Shown one piece after another: positions 1 through 11,380 of a DNA stretch of 64,000 nucleotides (positions within the stretch are counted from its first letter, which is position 1; each line of letters starts with the position of its first letter). Both the position numbers and the translations under genes were made by a program. The stretch covers positions 930,001 to 994,000 of the forward strand of contig JANVFP010000021.1 of the NCBI GenBank assembly GCA_027919835.1. The letters run 5' to 3'. This DNA is from Lentinula raphanica (lineage: Eukaryota > Basidiomycota > Agaricomycetes > Agaricales > Omphalotaceae). The notes beneath the pieces were generated by a model. The model saw only the letters and a list, made by a program, of their open reading frames with translations, searched no databases and was not told the origin of the DNA.

Positions 1-774
1 CTGCAAGCGAACACAACGGGATGGGGATGGGGGATCAAAGAGCACTTGCATATTTGGGGAAGTGACAAGGCAGTTGTTTTCCAAGAGTGCGCCTACTTTT
101 CCATCGAACGGCTTTCGAGCTACAGAAATCTTTGAGGTCAGTTTAACGCTTTACAAGAAACAAACTGAAACTCTTGCACACCGGAGTCCGGGTCAGAAAA
201 TCGAGTTAAGAGATCGGGGTATAGTTGAAGATTGGAATAGTTGAGTGGGAGGTGATTTAAGCTAGAGGGAGCAGCCATGGGACCGGTCTACGAAGTCATA
301 TATTATTCACTGCAAAAGCCCTAGATGAGGAGAAATAAACCTACTGGTGGCATTCGAACTTCGTAAATGCTCGCCATGACCTTGTTAGTCTTATGGACTA
401 ACGATTCCAGGCAGACGGACGGAGCCGAGCTCTGCGGATAATGAGCGAATGATCGCTATATAGAGGAGGAGTGATAGGAAGCTGCAAGGGTGATGAACCA
501 GTGTGCAGGGGAGTAGTAGGAGGCAAGCGTTGCGATTGAAGTTTTCCCACCCGTTCGAATAATCATACTGAGTATAAGCGCTCTCGCGCGCGCTCTGTCA
601 CATGCCACACCACACCGCCGACTCACCGATGATGAGAAGATGAACTGAATCAATTTTCCTTAGAACCATCTCTTAACTTTAACCAGTTCAACAATATCCA
701 AGGGAAAGCAAAAAGAAGAATCTCCTCAACCAACAGACCTTGCTGAAAAGCTGATTGCTTTTAGACGACGCTGT
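1..774. other. Upstream intergenic region, no gene recognised
   Basis: Only short ORFs are present and none resembles a known family. A small perfect stem (GTTAGTC/GACTAAC around a 5-nt loop) lies near 390-408, without the rest of a tRNA. The stretch next to 775 is probably the promoter and 5' leader of the EST1-like gene. Confidence 0.4.
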
Positions 775-828
775 GTAAGTCCTCCTGTTCATATATCCTA
801 ACTCTCAATATTGAACTCCTCAATCAAG
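775..828 (+). other. Probable 5' UTR intron of the EST1-like gene
   Basis: The 54-nt stretch starts with GTAAGT, has a CTAAC branch-point-like motif near 798 and ends in AAG just before the leader of the ATG at 884. Its length matches the coding introns of the window. Confidence 0.55.
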
Positions 829-883
829 TGCAACTCGTTCAAAAGACAGATCAGAAAGAGTACCGTCAGCGACAGCGCCAACA

Positions 884-3872
884 ATGTCAACCGATAAACG
901 GCTACCTGTCCCACCTGTATCGCGGTCCACGAAGAAGCTCCTTGCTTCTGCAGCTGTTATCACCAAACCCCTTCTTGATGCTCCAGCCGATGAGTTCTCG
1001 AGGAAGCTTCACATATCCTCTTCCTCCTCACCTTCACGCGTAATGCCTACAGGGCCAAGACAGAACCAAGGCTCAAAACTCTACAATCCCGATCGCGATC
1101 CAATACCCACTATGCGACGTACAGCGGAACCTGAGGCCATGTCAGATGCTGACAGCTCGTATGCTCCCCGGTATACACGCAGTCCGAGCGTTACTCGTGA
1201 AAGTCAACGGGATATGCCAGCTCGTCAGTTGTTCGACTTTCGGAAAGATGACCCTATGAGGTTTGCGGCCCATGTTCGTCCACAAGAGAAGACTCGAGTT
1301 GTTCCTACGCCCAAATCGTCCGGAGACTACATCTGTGCCGCCTCCTCTGTCTCTTCTGAGCTCACCCTTTCCTCCACGACCACAAGCACCACGGACGCTT
1401 CATCCGCCCCCTCTACTATATTCGATCAGAGTCGACATAATGCCCAAAGCGAGGACAGCGCTACGAATGTATTCTCCAATCAACTCAAGAGACTCTATCG
1501 AAATATAACGAGCCTGGAGAGCAAAATCAGGGATGAGGATGTGGAGCTAGAGGACGATGGTCGTTTTTCCAACAGGATATTGCGAAATGGAAAAGAACAG
1601 AGCCAAGAGGAGGGGGCAGCCGAGATGCAAAAATGGAGTAAACGGATAGAAGATCATAAGCGGTGTGTTCTCTTCTGTCACTTGCAGCCGTTGAAGACTC
1701 ATATCTTTTCAAGGCTGGCCGATTACATTCACAACATGCTCGAGATTTCTCGATCTCCTTCCGTTCCCGCATCTCTGCACAATATACCAATGAAGTACAA
1801 CATCATCATGCGATTATGGCTGACCGGGTTCAACAAAATTCTTCAATCGCTCCAACGCGCTTGTCTTGGGTCACCCATCGCTATGGAGTTCCTTCAAGAG
1901 TTCATCATATACGCCTACACCTTCTACACCAGACTATACGAAGAGGAACATCTCTCAGATTATCGCTCCAACTGGCTGGAGGCTTTAGGTGATCTTGCGC
2001 GGTGTCGTATGGCAGTTGCCGTTATGACTGCGAACAGTAACACTGATGGACTCGCACTCACGACTGCGAATGTTTCCGAAGTTACTGCGCATACTATGGA
2101 CACAGAAGAACGTGGCGTGGCCACAAAAGCTGTCAGTGATGTTCCCGCTGCGAGGATTGATGACTCTCCGTCACCGAGTGTCGGTATAGTTGCGGCGAGG
2201 GCTCTTGAGCTTCTGCCGGAGAAGGAGCAATGGAGGCGTATCGCGCAGGACTGGTACGGACTCGGGCTCATGCGTCTACCCGGTGAAGGAAAATTGCATC
2301 ACCACTTGGGTCTTCTGTATCGGGAAGTAGAAGGGGAAGAATTAAGGGCTATCTATCATTTTGTCAAAAGGTGTGTGTGACTTCAGTTTTTATGTGATTT
2401 TTATTCCTGATAGGTTGGCAGCATGGTGTCAGTGCGTTCCTTCCTAAACTCACGAGAGAATGTGCTACCCGTCTGGTCTCCTGACGCACAAGCTCGCCAA
2501 GCTCCGGACGCCAAGGTTCCGGAGCTATTCGTTCTCCTCCATGGGATGTTGTTCACAAACATTCAGCTCGACGACTTCAGACCCACATTCTCAAGATTCA
2601 TGGAATGTCTTGCGTTGGAAGGAGCAGAAGAACGACAGTGGATGATGATGGCGATCATCAACATCGGTGCTCTGTTTGAGTATGGAAAACCCAATGCGGT
2701 GTTGAAGAGAACCAAGCTCGTCAACTCCTCTTCCGCTCCAGTCATTTCTCGTATCGCCAAAAAGGAAACCTCCCGGAATGATGACAAGATGGATGTTGAC
2801 GATGAGTCCAAACCCCGACTCAATGGATCTCCAGTCATGGCAGAGTCGGATACGACATCTGACGAACCACCCCTCGCATTCAAACTCGCATTGAAACTTA
2901 CTTTTACTATGCTCAAATTTGCTCTACTTCACCAAACCCCGAAATTTTCTCAATTCTCTAAATCCAAATTAAACCCATATCTGACGATGCTTCTCACGTT
3001 CCTCGCGACGATGTTGAAGAATCAGAATGCAAAAGAGCTCCTCGAACGAAGTATCCCGTGGGATGAGCTTGCTGCGCTGTTCGTCCTTGTTCCCCAAGAT
3101 ACCATGAGGTGCGAATACTTATCGGCGCTCAACACCGAAGAAGAACGATTGCTCGCAAACGATACGAACGCACTCCCAGAGGATTGGTGTTTGCATGGGT
3201 TGGAGTGGGTCGGTCGAAATATCTACCCTCACAAGTTCTGGAAGGCGTCCGAGGGTTGTGAAAAGGCTGAAATTGAAATTCTCGGCAAACCTCAGCCTGT
3301 CCAAGTAACCGACGGATTCATCGAGGACGACAACAGCAAGAAAGCTAGTTCTAGCAAGCGTCGTTCAGAGGAGACCCGTTGGATCCGGACTGCACGAAGT
3401 GCGATCGACATTGCTGGCGCCGTCCAAGGCTTCACATGTGTAGAAGGTACCCTGGAATGGAGAGTGGAAGGCGTTCTTGTGGAACAAGTCAGGCATTGGA
3501 AAGAAGAGGACCGAGTGGAGCAAGAGCTGGAAGAGCGAGGACGGATGTGCAGTAGCTGGGGTGATGATGCAATGGACATCGACGAAGAACATGCTGAGAG
3601 CTTTTCGGACAGTAGCGAGGAAGTCGACGAAAACGATAGCGAGGAAGTCAAAATCCTCAAGGTGGGTGCATCTCTGCTTGTGTATTCATTGTGTCTTAGA
3701 TATTTGAATTCATTGACACCAACATTCTTTTATCATCTCTTTCGATGTTCTCTTCTCTGGTGGAAAGCAAGAGCTGGACGGTCGTCGTCCCTCTCCCTGT
3801 TATCATGGAGTTGGACGACTCAGTGAAGCCATCAAAGCAGCTTTAGATTATATTACATCTGGTTCTGCTTGA
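884..3872 (+). CDS. EST1/SMG7-like protein (telomerase activator / NMD factor family)
   Basis: Three exons are inferred: 884-2370, 2422-3661 and 3768-3872, giving 943 residues with all phases consistent. The first about 250 residues are Ser/Pro-rich and look disordered. The EST1 N-terminal helical-repeat domain follows (DYIHNMLEISRSPSVPASLH, then NYxWLEALGDLARCRMA-type blocks). The start of the Est1 DNA/RNA-binding domain is clear (GKLHHHLGLLYR ... YHFVKSM), and the first intron falls exactly inside YHFVKS, which fixes the splice. NSRENVLPVWS and ELFVLLHGMLFTNIQLDDF continue the family signature. The C-terminal part is acidic. Family members act in telomere maintenance or nonsense-mediated decay by binding phosphorylated UPF1. 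The sequence does not decide which. No PIN domain is present, so this is not SMG6-like. Confidence 0.85.
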
Positions 3873-4072
3873 CCTTGACATGCGAGTTGCATTGCCAGGA
3901 TTTGGTAGGCGAATTGAATGTACTTAGCACACTATGTAGTTTGAACCATTGCGACAATGTCATTATTGCAGCTTGGAACTAAATGAAAACTTGTACTCGA
4001 AATGATTAAGTGAATCTATAGTAAACGCTGATAATCAAAAGAATGAAGTCCATCGAGAGTGAGCACTGCTTT

Positions 4073-7000
4073 CTACAAGACATTATAGTTCCCTATAGCA
4101 TTCAGAATCTCCAACAGCAACCAGTGAAAAACACTATCCTTAGCATTGCGAGGTTCCGAAACACCATCATAGGAGGCTTGTAGCAATCTCAAGAGGTGAG
4201 AAGCAGGCACGCACATGTCGCGCGTGCAAGTCTTGAAACCAATCGTTCCATGCGATAAAAGCAGCGCTCTCTCTACCGCTCTCGACCCTTGAAGGCTGAA
4301 GTAAGTAGCGTCGTTGTCATCGACCAAAGAGACCTATAATTGTCGACAGATTGAGTTAGAACATCGGCTTTGTACAAATAATTAATTGACTCACTTCTAT
4401 AGGTGCACCGTCAAGAATGATTTGAGGAGAGCCTGTGGTAGCCCAGCAAAACATCTTCATACGAAAGCCTTTCTCGGATGCTTTATCGAGAGGCACCGAA
4501 TCATTGAAACGGCCGCGCAGTTCTTCCATAAGTGAAGGGCAGGGCAACCCTCTACCTTCGAGGAACTCTTGGAAAATTTCAGGAAATGTCATTCCAGCCC
4601 AAGCGGGTACTGCATCTTCGAAGGCATCTTGAAGGGCGGTCCTGGTGCTCACGGAAGTTTTATCTGTATGCCCCAGCCGAAGAGCGTCGTAGTCACCAGT
4701 AATGCGGGTTTCCTGAAGGGAGAGAACAAATTCACTGATCCCTCCACAGAAATTACTTGCAATCTGGGGAAAAACGTTTGATTAGATGTGAAAAGCGGTG
4801 TCGTATCTTGATCAACATACATTGGACAGATTGAGATCGATCGGCTTGCAAGGAAGGATGAGACCTTTGTAAAATGCTTGAAAATACGGATGATCAGTCG
4901 TGACAGGTCCAATAACCGCATTGTGTAACATCGTCCAAGCAAGTGAGCGATGCATGTCTTCGCTGCGATCCTGTAGAGCCGATACCTGAATGAATCGAAG
5001 TCGGTTCGAGTATCGAGTCTGATGACCAAACACATCACGTACCTGGAGATTATGAAAAGTTGCAAAATGGGGCTGGAAGTAGGACAAATCATTGTCAGTA
5101 TGATTGAGAGCAAGCCATCGAGTAAGGGTATGATATAGTGGTGGGAACGTCTCCATCACCAAAAGCTTCGAGATCGATTTGAGATTGCTGGAATTGAGAA
5201 GGTAGATGAGAAGGAGTGGATTAATATTTCCCGGATAGCGTCCATGTACGAGCGATAATCCGACAGCAGAACCGAAGAAAGTGAGATCATGTAATTTCGA
5301 TGGGGAAACTTCTGTAGAAGAAGATAGAGGCACAGCTGCAAGAGTTGTATATTCGTCAATGAGCTCGACCAGGTAATTGTTGATGCGAGCGTCCAGATTC
5401 GCCTTGAAAAAAAGGTTCATGACCTCTGTCTCCAGACCCGGCCCAGATGTTACATAGCGTTCCAAGCCATTCTCGTTAACGACCCTTCATGATGTAGAAC
5501 GTATGCACGATGAGCAACAATGAAATCATAAGACAGGTTGCGTGGAACTTACAATCGGAAATGCCTGGCGTCAGAAAGTAGCGAAGAGAAATCCTCTTCT
5601 TGAATCGCGCGCTGTACAAGAGCAGTGTACTCCACCAGGATCATCTCAGGAGTCTCTCCTTTGACCATAAAGCCCGATGGTTCTAGCTCAAATACTTCTC
5701 GATGACGGTCACTGACGATATTGTAAATCTTTTTGGACCTTTCCCATCCGTAGAAGACAGTGTCGGGATCATCAGTGTTGTAGCCTTCCCAGTCATCATC
5801 CCAGAGAATACCACGCTCCTGAAATTCTGTGAGCGTTGGTGACAGAGTCGATTGAAAATGAAAGCGTACATTCTGTGTAGTCTCTACCGGGAGATTACTT
5901 GTGACGCGAGAGCTATTGGATGAGTTCCGATTAGAGCCCTGAGTTTCTGTTGATTCATGGCTGAGTCAAGTCTGGTCAGGTGGTAAAATTTTCTGTGAAC
6001 GCACCAGGTACACGTATAGTGCTGGGGGGTTGAAGCATTTGCGCTACTACCCTGGCTTCCTATCAACAGAGAGACCCGGTTCAGTTTAAATACATCATTT
6101 CTCATGCACGTCGTGAACATACCCTGGCATCCGAGCTATCAGATTGATCTTCCCTGCATCCAAGCTCTATCTCGTCCTCGTCGAGCGCTCGGTAACCTTG
6201 ATCGACATACGCATCGCTATCAGAACGGAAGATTCCATAGATACGCTTTGAGATACAGAAATGTTGGCGAGTCGTGTCATCCGATCCAAGACCTTTCTCA
6301 GAAATATTGATATTCAAAGCGACGTTTGGCGATCGTATGACTGAAATCTGATTTAGAGTAACCTAGAGATTGAAGGAAAAGAGGACGCACTAGTGTGTAA
6401 GACGAACTTCTTCGAATTAGTGATAGCGAATTTAGCGACGCCATAGTCATTCGAATTGGTTACGATTTCACGCAAGGTCATGTCTTCGGAATCTACTTTC
6501 CCTAAGGTCAGTCGAGGAGTTTTGGCAGTATTGTTGATGTTCCCTTTGCTGGTGAAGCGCAAAAGTTGGATGGCGAGGCGCTCATGGCGACCAAACAAGG
6601 ACTGGGGCTGGTCGTCTGGGAATATCCAGCCATGCTGACTGAGGAGGGACCGCAAGGTTTCAAGCAGATCCACGACTTTCGTGTTGAGAGGTAGGTTATC
6701 GAACTGGTGAGCTAAATTAAGGGATCGAAGAACATGTTCAAAGGCGTCACCGTTTTGAACGTAATGGTGAAGTTCGATTGGGATAGCATGCGTCTATAGT
6801 TCCTTCGAGAGTCAACAATCAATAGCGTATGAGAATGTAGAAACGTACGTTGCATTCGTCAGCCGACAGACGTGGTGGGTATACTAACACCAACAAACTG
6901 ATAACTTCTGTCCCATCGTCGGCAACTGCTATTGAGTCTTCGACTTTGGCAGGCTCGACTGTTCCATACAAACGTGGTGGCTTCCTTCCTGGACCCCTCT

Positions 7001-7709
7001 TCCTCTTCCTGGTTGTAGAAGTACTTGAACTACCCACTGATTGAGCGGCGTGCTCAAGGCGAGTGTGATTAGCGCGTTCGATCGCGGTGACGCTCTGAAA
7101 AGGTGATGATGACGACGAAGTCGACAAGGGCGCAGGTTGCATGCCACCTGGACTTCTGGACGAGACTGCCGAAATCATCGAAAGCGGCGAGATATACGAT
7201 GAAATGGGCCGTATAGCCTGCGAGTGTGGTGCAGTGGAACCTGTTTCGGCTACATGGGAAGAGCCAGATGGTGGAGCAGGCCGAGTGCTGAGATTACTAG
7301 GAGCTAGGCCTGGGAATGCAGGAGCCAGCGTCGCAGGTGCAGATGCAGATGCCACCGTGAAAGGCACAGACGCAGAGGTCATCGTCAAAGGTACAGACGC
7401 AGAGGTCATTGTCACAGGTGCAGACGAAGAGGTCATCGGCATAGGTGCAGACGCAGAGGCCATCGGCATAGGTGCAGATGCAGAAGCCATTGGCATAAGT
7501 GGAGGAGGAGTCGGAGCGTTTGTTGTTGGCATCGGTGTATGCTGAACAGATGCAGCTGGAGATGGTGGCTGAAGCGGTAAAGGGGGTGTTGCTGAATCAG
7601 ATGAAGACGCAAGCAGCTGTTGACTTTGTTGAAGGAACTGTAGAATTAGTTGGGGATTCTGGGCGAGCATTGTTTGGAGCGATTGCTGCATTAACTGTGA
7701 GTAATCCAT
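4073..7709 (-). CDS. HECT-like protein with Gln/Ala/Pro-rich N-terminus and AT-hook
   Basis: Eight exons on the minus strand are inferred: 7709-6849, 6793-6391, 6340-6123, 6059-6005, 5946-5553, 5484-4821, 4763-4395 and 4333-4073. They give 1074 residues with all phases consistent. Residues 1-250 are Gln-rich, then Ser/Ala/Pro/Met-rich with repeats of a TSASVPLTM-like unit. An AT-hook follows (RKRKRGPGRKPPRLYG). The C-terminal 350-400 residues read like the divergent HECT-type domain of Agaricomycetes: FFGSAVGLSLVHG, a Pro-Cys block near LILPCKPIDLNLS, FCWATTGSPQIIL, and a final TCTRDMCVPASHLLRLL. The Cys in KTCTRDM is the candidate thioester residue. Ubiquitin-ligase activity is an inference from the family. 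A 57-nt stretch within the 5484-4821 exon is a possible in-frame intron. The start at MDYSQLMQQ lies about 100 bp from a TATA box. Confidence 0.72.
7330..7500 (+). repeat. Coding minisatellite inside the HECT-like gene
   Basis: Imperfect tandem units of about 27-30 bp (GTGCAGAYGCAGAGGCCATCG-like on the plus strand) encode repeated SASAPMPM/TSASVPLTM blocks on the minus strand. The register is kept in multiples of three, so copy-number change would only lengthen or shorten the low-complexity linker. Confidence 0.7.
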
Positions 7710-8571
7710 ATTATATGACGAGGCGAACAAAGAACGTGTAATCGAATGAGGCAAAGAGCGGGGGGATGTAAAGTAAGAGACAAGGACGTACAAAGAACTG
7801 CCAGCCTTTATATATGCCTAGCAAATGCGCAGCTCTGCATAAGAATGAAGATTCTGCACTATGTTTCACGAAAGAAAGTTGTTTTCACAAGTTCCCGCAC
7901 ATTGAGGGCATATTCAGAGCGGATTTCATCAGCAAGTTTTGGGAAGCGAGCAAGATGTTACTGCATACAATGAAGGTCAGACAATTCTCTGTCGAAATGG
8001 AAAGAGCTCTACCGTGAATGTGGATGAGTTGCTTGAATGTCGATAGGCCTGTCGTGAGTCAAAGTGTGGCTTACAAAAATGACCAGTGCCGGTCCTTTTG
8101 TATTGGAATAAAGTCAAAGTCAAATTTTCTCAGTCGGATCAAAGTAGTCAATTCCGTGTGGTCAAGGTAACAATTTTGTCCAGAATTTGCTGTCATACCC
8201 GAAGACAGCCGAATCGCAATCTAGGCTGCGCCGGCGCAGAGAAATGCTGGGGATATTCATTCACTGTGGATGGGGAAGGGGACATGAGATGTTGAGCTTG
8301 TACATAGATGATAGTACGGTTCATTATGATTATGTGCTTATGTGTATAGTTGAATGTCGTTGAAGTCCATTGCGAAACTGGCCATTGATGATTGAAAGAG
8401 TTTCGGTGATGTGAAATATTTGCCCGTTTCGGACTTCCCCAACACTGGCATCACGTAAGAGTTGTGATCAGGTCAAAAAGTTTGGGGTGGAGCTGAGCTC
8501 GATATAATTGAGCGGAAATTTACGTCCTGAGTTTTCCATCCCTTTCTCCTCTTTTCTTATCGTTCTCCACA
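7710..8571. promoter_or_regulatory. Divergent promoter region between the HECT-like gene and OLE1
   Basis: This 862-bp region between two divergent starts has no credible ORF. On the minus strand TATATAAAG lies at 7814-7806, about 97 bp upstream of the HECT-like ATG. On the OLE1 side there is an AT-rich GATATAATTG near 8500 and pyrimidine-rich sequence just before the ATG, as is common at highly expressed fungal promoters. AAAGTCAAAGTCAAAT near 8110 is a small direct repeat. Confidence 0.5.
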
Positions 8572-10318
8572 ATGTCGGACGTCGTCACAAAGGACAGCGT
8601 CAACATTGATGCTCTTTCTGCAACGAAGACGTCGCAGGCGGCCGACGCGCCTATGTCAATTCCCGACGTCGACAATTATGTCGCCTACACCATTAGAAAC
8701 ACCAAGGCATTGCCTCCCGTCACTTGGTCCAATCTTTTGAGCGAGCTCAACTGGCTCTCGGTTTATATCTTGACCGTTCCACCTCTCGTTGGTATCGTTG
8801 GCGCGTTCTATGTCAAGTTGCAATGGCAAACAGCTATCTGGGCTGTAGTTTACTATTTCATGACTGGTCTAGGTAAGAGCTTCTTTGACAGTAACGTTCG
8901 AACTTTTCATCTTACGCTGCTACAGGTATCACCGCTGGCTATCATCGCTTATGGGCTCACCGCGCATATAACGCTTCTCTTCCTTTGCAATACCTACTGG
9001 CCGTGTTGGGCGCAGGTTCCCTGCAGGGCTCCATCAAATGGTGGTCCAGAGGCCACCGTGCTCACCACCGCTACACCGACACTGAGCTCGACCCGTACAA
9101 CGCACACAAAGGTTTCTGGTTCGCTCACATCGGTTGGATGTTAGTCAAGCCTCGTCGCAAGCCTGGTGTCGCCGATGTCAGTGACCTGAGGCACAACCCG
9201 GTCGTCAAATGGCAGCACAAGCATTACCTTTCGTTGATCTTGTTCATGGGCTTTGTCTTCCCTACGATCGTTGCTTACCTGGGATGGGGAGATGTCAAAG
9301 GTGGATTCATCTACGCGGGAGTTATTCGATTGGTCTTTGTTCACCATGTAAGTTTATCCTGCCACTTCCATTTGGGTTGCAGTGCTCATCTCGTCCTCAG
9401 TCTACTTTCTGTGTCAATTCGCTGGCACACTGGCTCGGTGAAACTCCATTCGACGATAAACATACTCCTCGGGATCACATGGTTACTGCCTTCGTGACTA
9501 TCGGTGAAGGCTACCATAATTTCCACCATCAGGTAAGGAAGGCTCCAGGTAACATTAACTCGTTACTGACCCGGGTAATCAAGTTCCCGATGGACTACAG
9601 GAATGCCATCAAGTGGTACCAATATGACCCTACCAAATGGACCATTTGGGTGCTTGCCAAACTCGGATTGGCCTCCCATCTCAAGGTGAGGAGATTCATT
9701 AAGTCCGCGATTTGACCGTTTAACCAAGTAAATAATTTAGGTTTTCCCTGACAATGAAGTCCGAAAGGGACAGCTGACGATGGAGTTGAAGAGACTTCGC
9801 CGGACCCAGGAGAAGCTCGCGTGGCCCAGCGATAGCAACGACCTTCCTGTTATTTCTTGGGAAAGCTGTCAGTACATCTACTCGTCATGATGAATTTCTC
9901 CAAACACTCACCTCGTCACAGTCACAGCTCAATCTGAAAAGAGACCTCTTATTCTGATTTCTGGTTTCATCCACGATGTCTCCGATTTTATTGAAGAACA
10001 TCCAGGTGGTGCACACTTTATTCGCAACTACATCGGCAAAGATGCTACTACTGCTTTCTTCGGAGGCGTGTACGATCACTCTAACGCTGCTCACAATGTA
10101 CGTCTTTCTGACTTTCTAAATTGACTTCCTTTATTGATACGCCGATGCAGCTTCTCGCGATGAAACGCGTTGGTGTTCTGCACGGTGGTTCTCCACATGG
10201 TTTGGACGACAAGCGTGCCATTCCACCTTCTCAAAGACTGAAGATTGCGCGTTACACTGAATTACTTTCTCCCGGGAGCAGCTCTACCTACAGCGATGGA
10301 GAGGACGGTTTACTGTAA
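8572..10318 (+). CDS. ole1: Stearoyl-CoA Delta-9 desaturase with C-terminal cytochrome b5 domain
   Basis: Seven exons are inferred: 8572-8872, 8926-9347, 9401-9532, 9584-9685, 9741-9867, 9922-10097 and 10151-10318, giving 475 residues, the usual fungal OLE1 size. All three histidine boxes are present: [15 protein letters not shown] and EGYHNFHH, plus the NSLAHW His. These bind the di-iron centre. Hydrophobic segments flank them, as expected for an ER membrane enzyme. The C-terminal domain carries the cytochrome b5 haem motif EEHPGG and a second His in YDHSNAAHN, so the electron donor is fused to the oxygenase. The reaction is Delta-9 desaturation of palmitoyl- and stearoyl-CoA. The acceptor of intron 5 is a tandem site 6 nt apart, which could add or drop two residues. 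Confidence 0.95.
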
Positions 10319-10521
10319 ATCGCTATCGCTTTCCTAGGTGCCGAACACGAATGGTCCTGTCTTGTTCACAGGCTACAAGTAGCTGAAAATTTCTTACCGA
10401 GTTGCATGCGTTCACGACCTGTATTTTAATTTGCATTGACTTATAAAGTACTTAGAATAAAGAGTTATGAAATCTATAACTAGAAATGAGAAATCTTGCT
10501 TCACATCTTTGATCATCGTCT

Positions 10522-10875
10522 ATGGGTCGTAGTGCAAAAGTTCACAAACGTGTGGTAAATTGCTCTTCCGTTTGCAAAACTTTCTTCTTCATTGACATTA
10601 TCTTTTTATCTACATAGTCCAAGAAAGTCAAAAGCAGCGCGAACACTCAGGTTCCTTCACAAACCGAGCAGCAGTTGCAAGCTTCCAAAAAGAAAGCAAC
10701 GCTCAAAGAAAAAAGCAAACAGGCCACTGGCAGCAGTGCAAAGATCAATAATGAAGGATCCACACGCCAAGGAGGACATGTCCTTGGAGGTGCAGATTAT
10801 GTTTCGTTGTTGATGGGTGGGAGGAGGAAGGCCAGAGAGGAAGGTGCCAAATTGCCGCGAGGAGATTCAGATTAA
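10522..10875 (+). CDS. Small Lys-rich conserved fungal protein of unknown function
   Basis: Two exons (10522-10554 and 10618-10875) encode 96 residues starting MGRSAKVHKRV. The protein is very rich in Lys, Ser and Gln and ends with GGADYVSLLMGGRRKAREE, which looks like the only ordered segment. I believe similar short proteins beginning MGRSAKVHKR occur in many basidiomycetes, but I know no function. The basic composition suggests a nuclear or nucleolar location (inference). The gene lies about 200 bp downstream of OLE1 on the same strand. Confidence 0.72.
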
Positions 10876-11380
10876 TGGTACTTGGGCAAGAGTTATTATC
10901 CTCTGCTAGTCACCGTACGTTCTGGACATCTGGTGAGTTACGAGTATCTCGTTTTCATTACACAGTTAGCCAATAACCATCAAATCAGATATGCAAACCT
11001 ATCTCATTCTGCGAGCAAGCCGATCCCTTCCTCGACACGAATAAGTACCAACAGTGACAGATAACGGTGGATACCGTTGGGTGGGGATAGTTGAGAACTG
11101 GCCTCAGAGAGGATCTTCCTCTTTCGACGTATGTATGTAGGCATGTACCAGGCTTGCGTTTGATGTAGGTGGCGAATGGTCCAAGACTCACGATTGAAGT
11201 TTCCATTCATCTCGTTCGAGTCGTCGAACTTTGAACTTCCATACAGCAGCAATTGGGGTATGTACTATGCTTTGAAAACAAAGACTTGCAGCTGGGCAAA
11301 TGGTAACAACATCAACCTTATCCAAAGGTCACGAATGAAGAGCACTAGAAATACAAGCCTATTCTACCAGCTACGCCAAG
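10876..11380. other. Intergenic region between convergent genes, nothing recognised
   Basis: About 500 bp between the 3' ends of the small Lys-rich gene and the minus-strand membrane protein gene. Only short, non-conserved ORFs are present. It probably holds both terminators and 3' UTRs. Confidence 0.4.

Noticed and set aside
330..430. tRNA-like pieces (GTTCGAAT box and a TTAGT/ACTAA arm)
   Set aside because: The arms do not combine into a cloverleaf on either strand. The T stem does not pair and no acceptor stem is found.
1663..1687. GT...CAG stretch in the EST1-like exon
   Set aside because: At 25 nt it is too short for an intron, and removing it would break the conserved HLQPLKTHIFSRL frame.
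3662..3699. A 38-nt intron in the EST1-like gene
   Set aside because: It is too short and leads to a poor reading. The longer intron to 3767 gives a coherent C-terminus and total length divisible by three.
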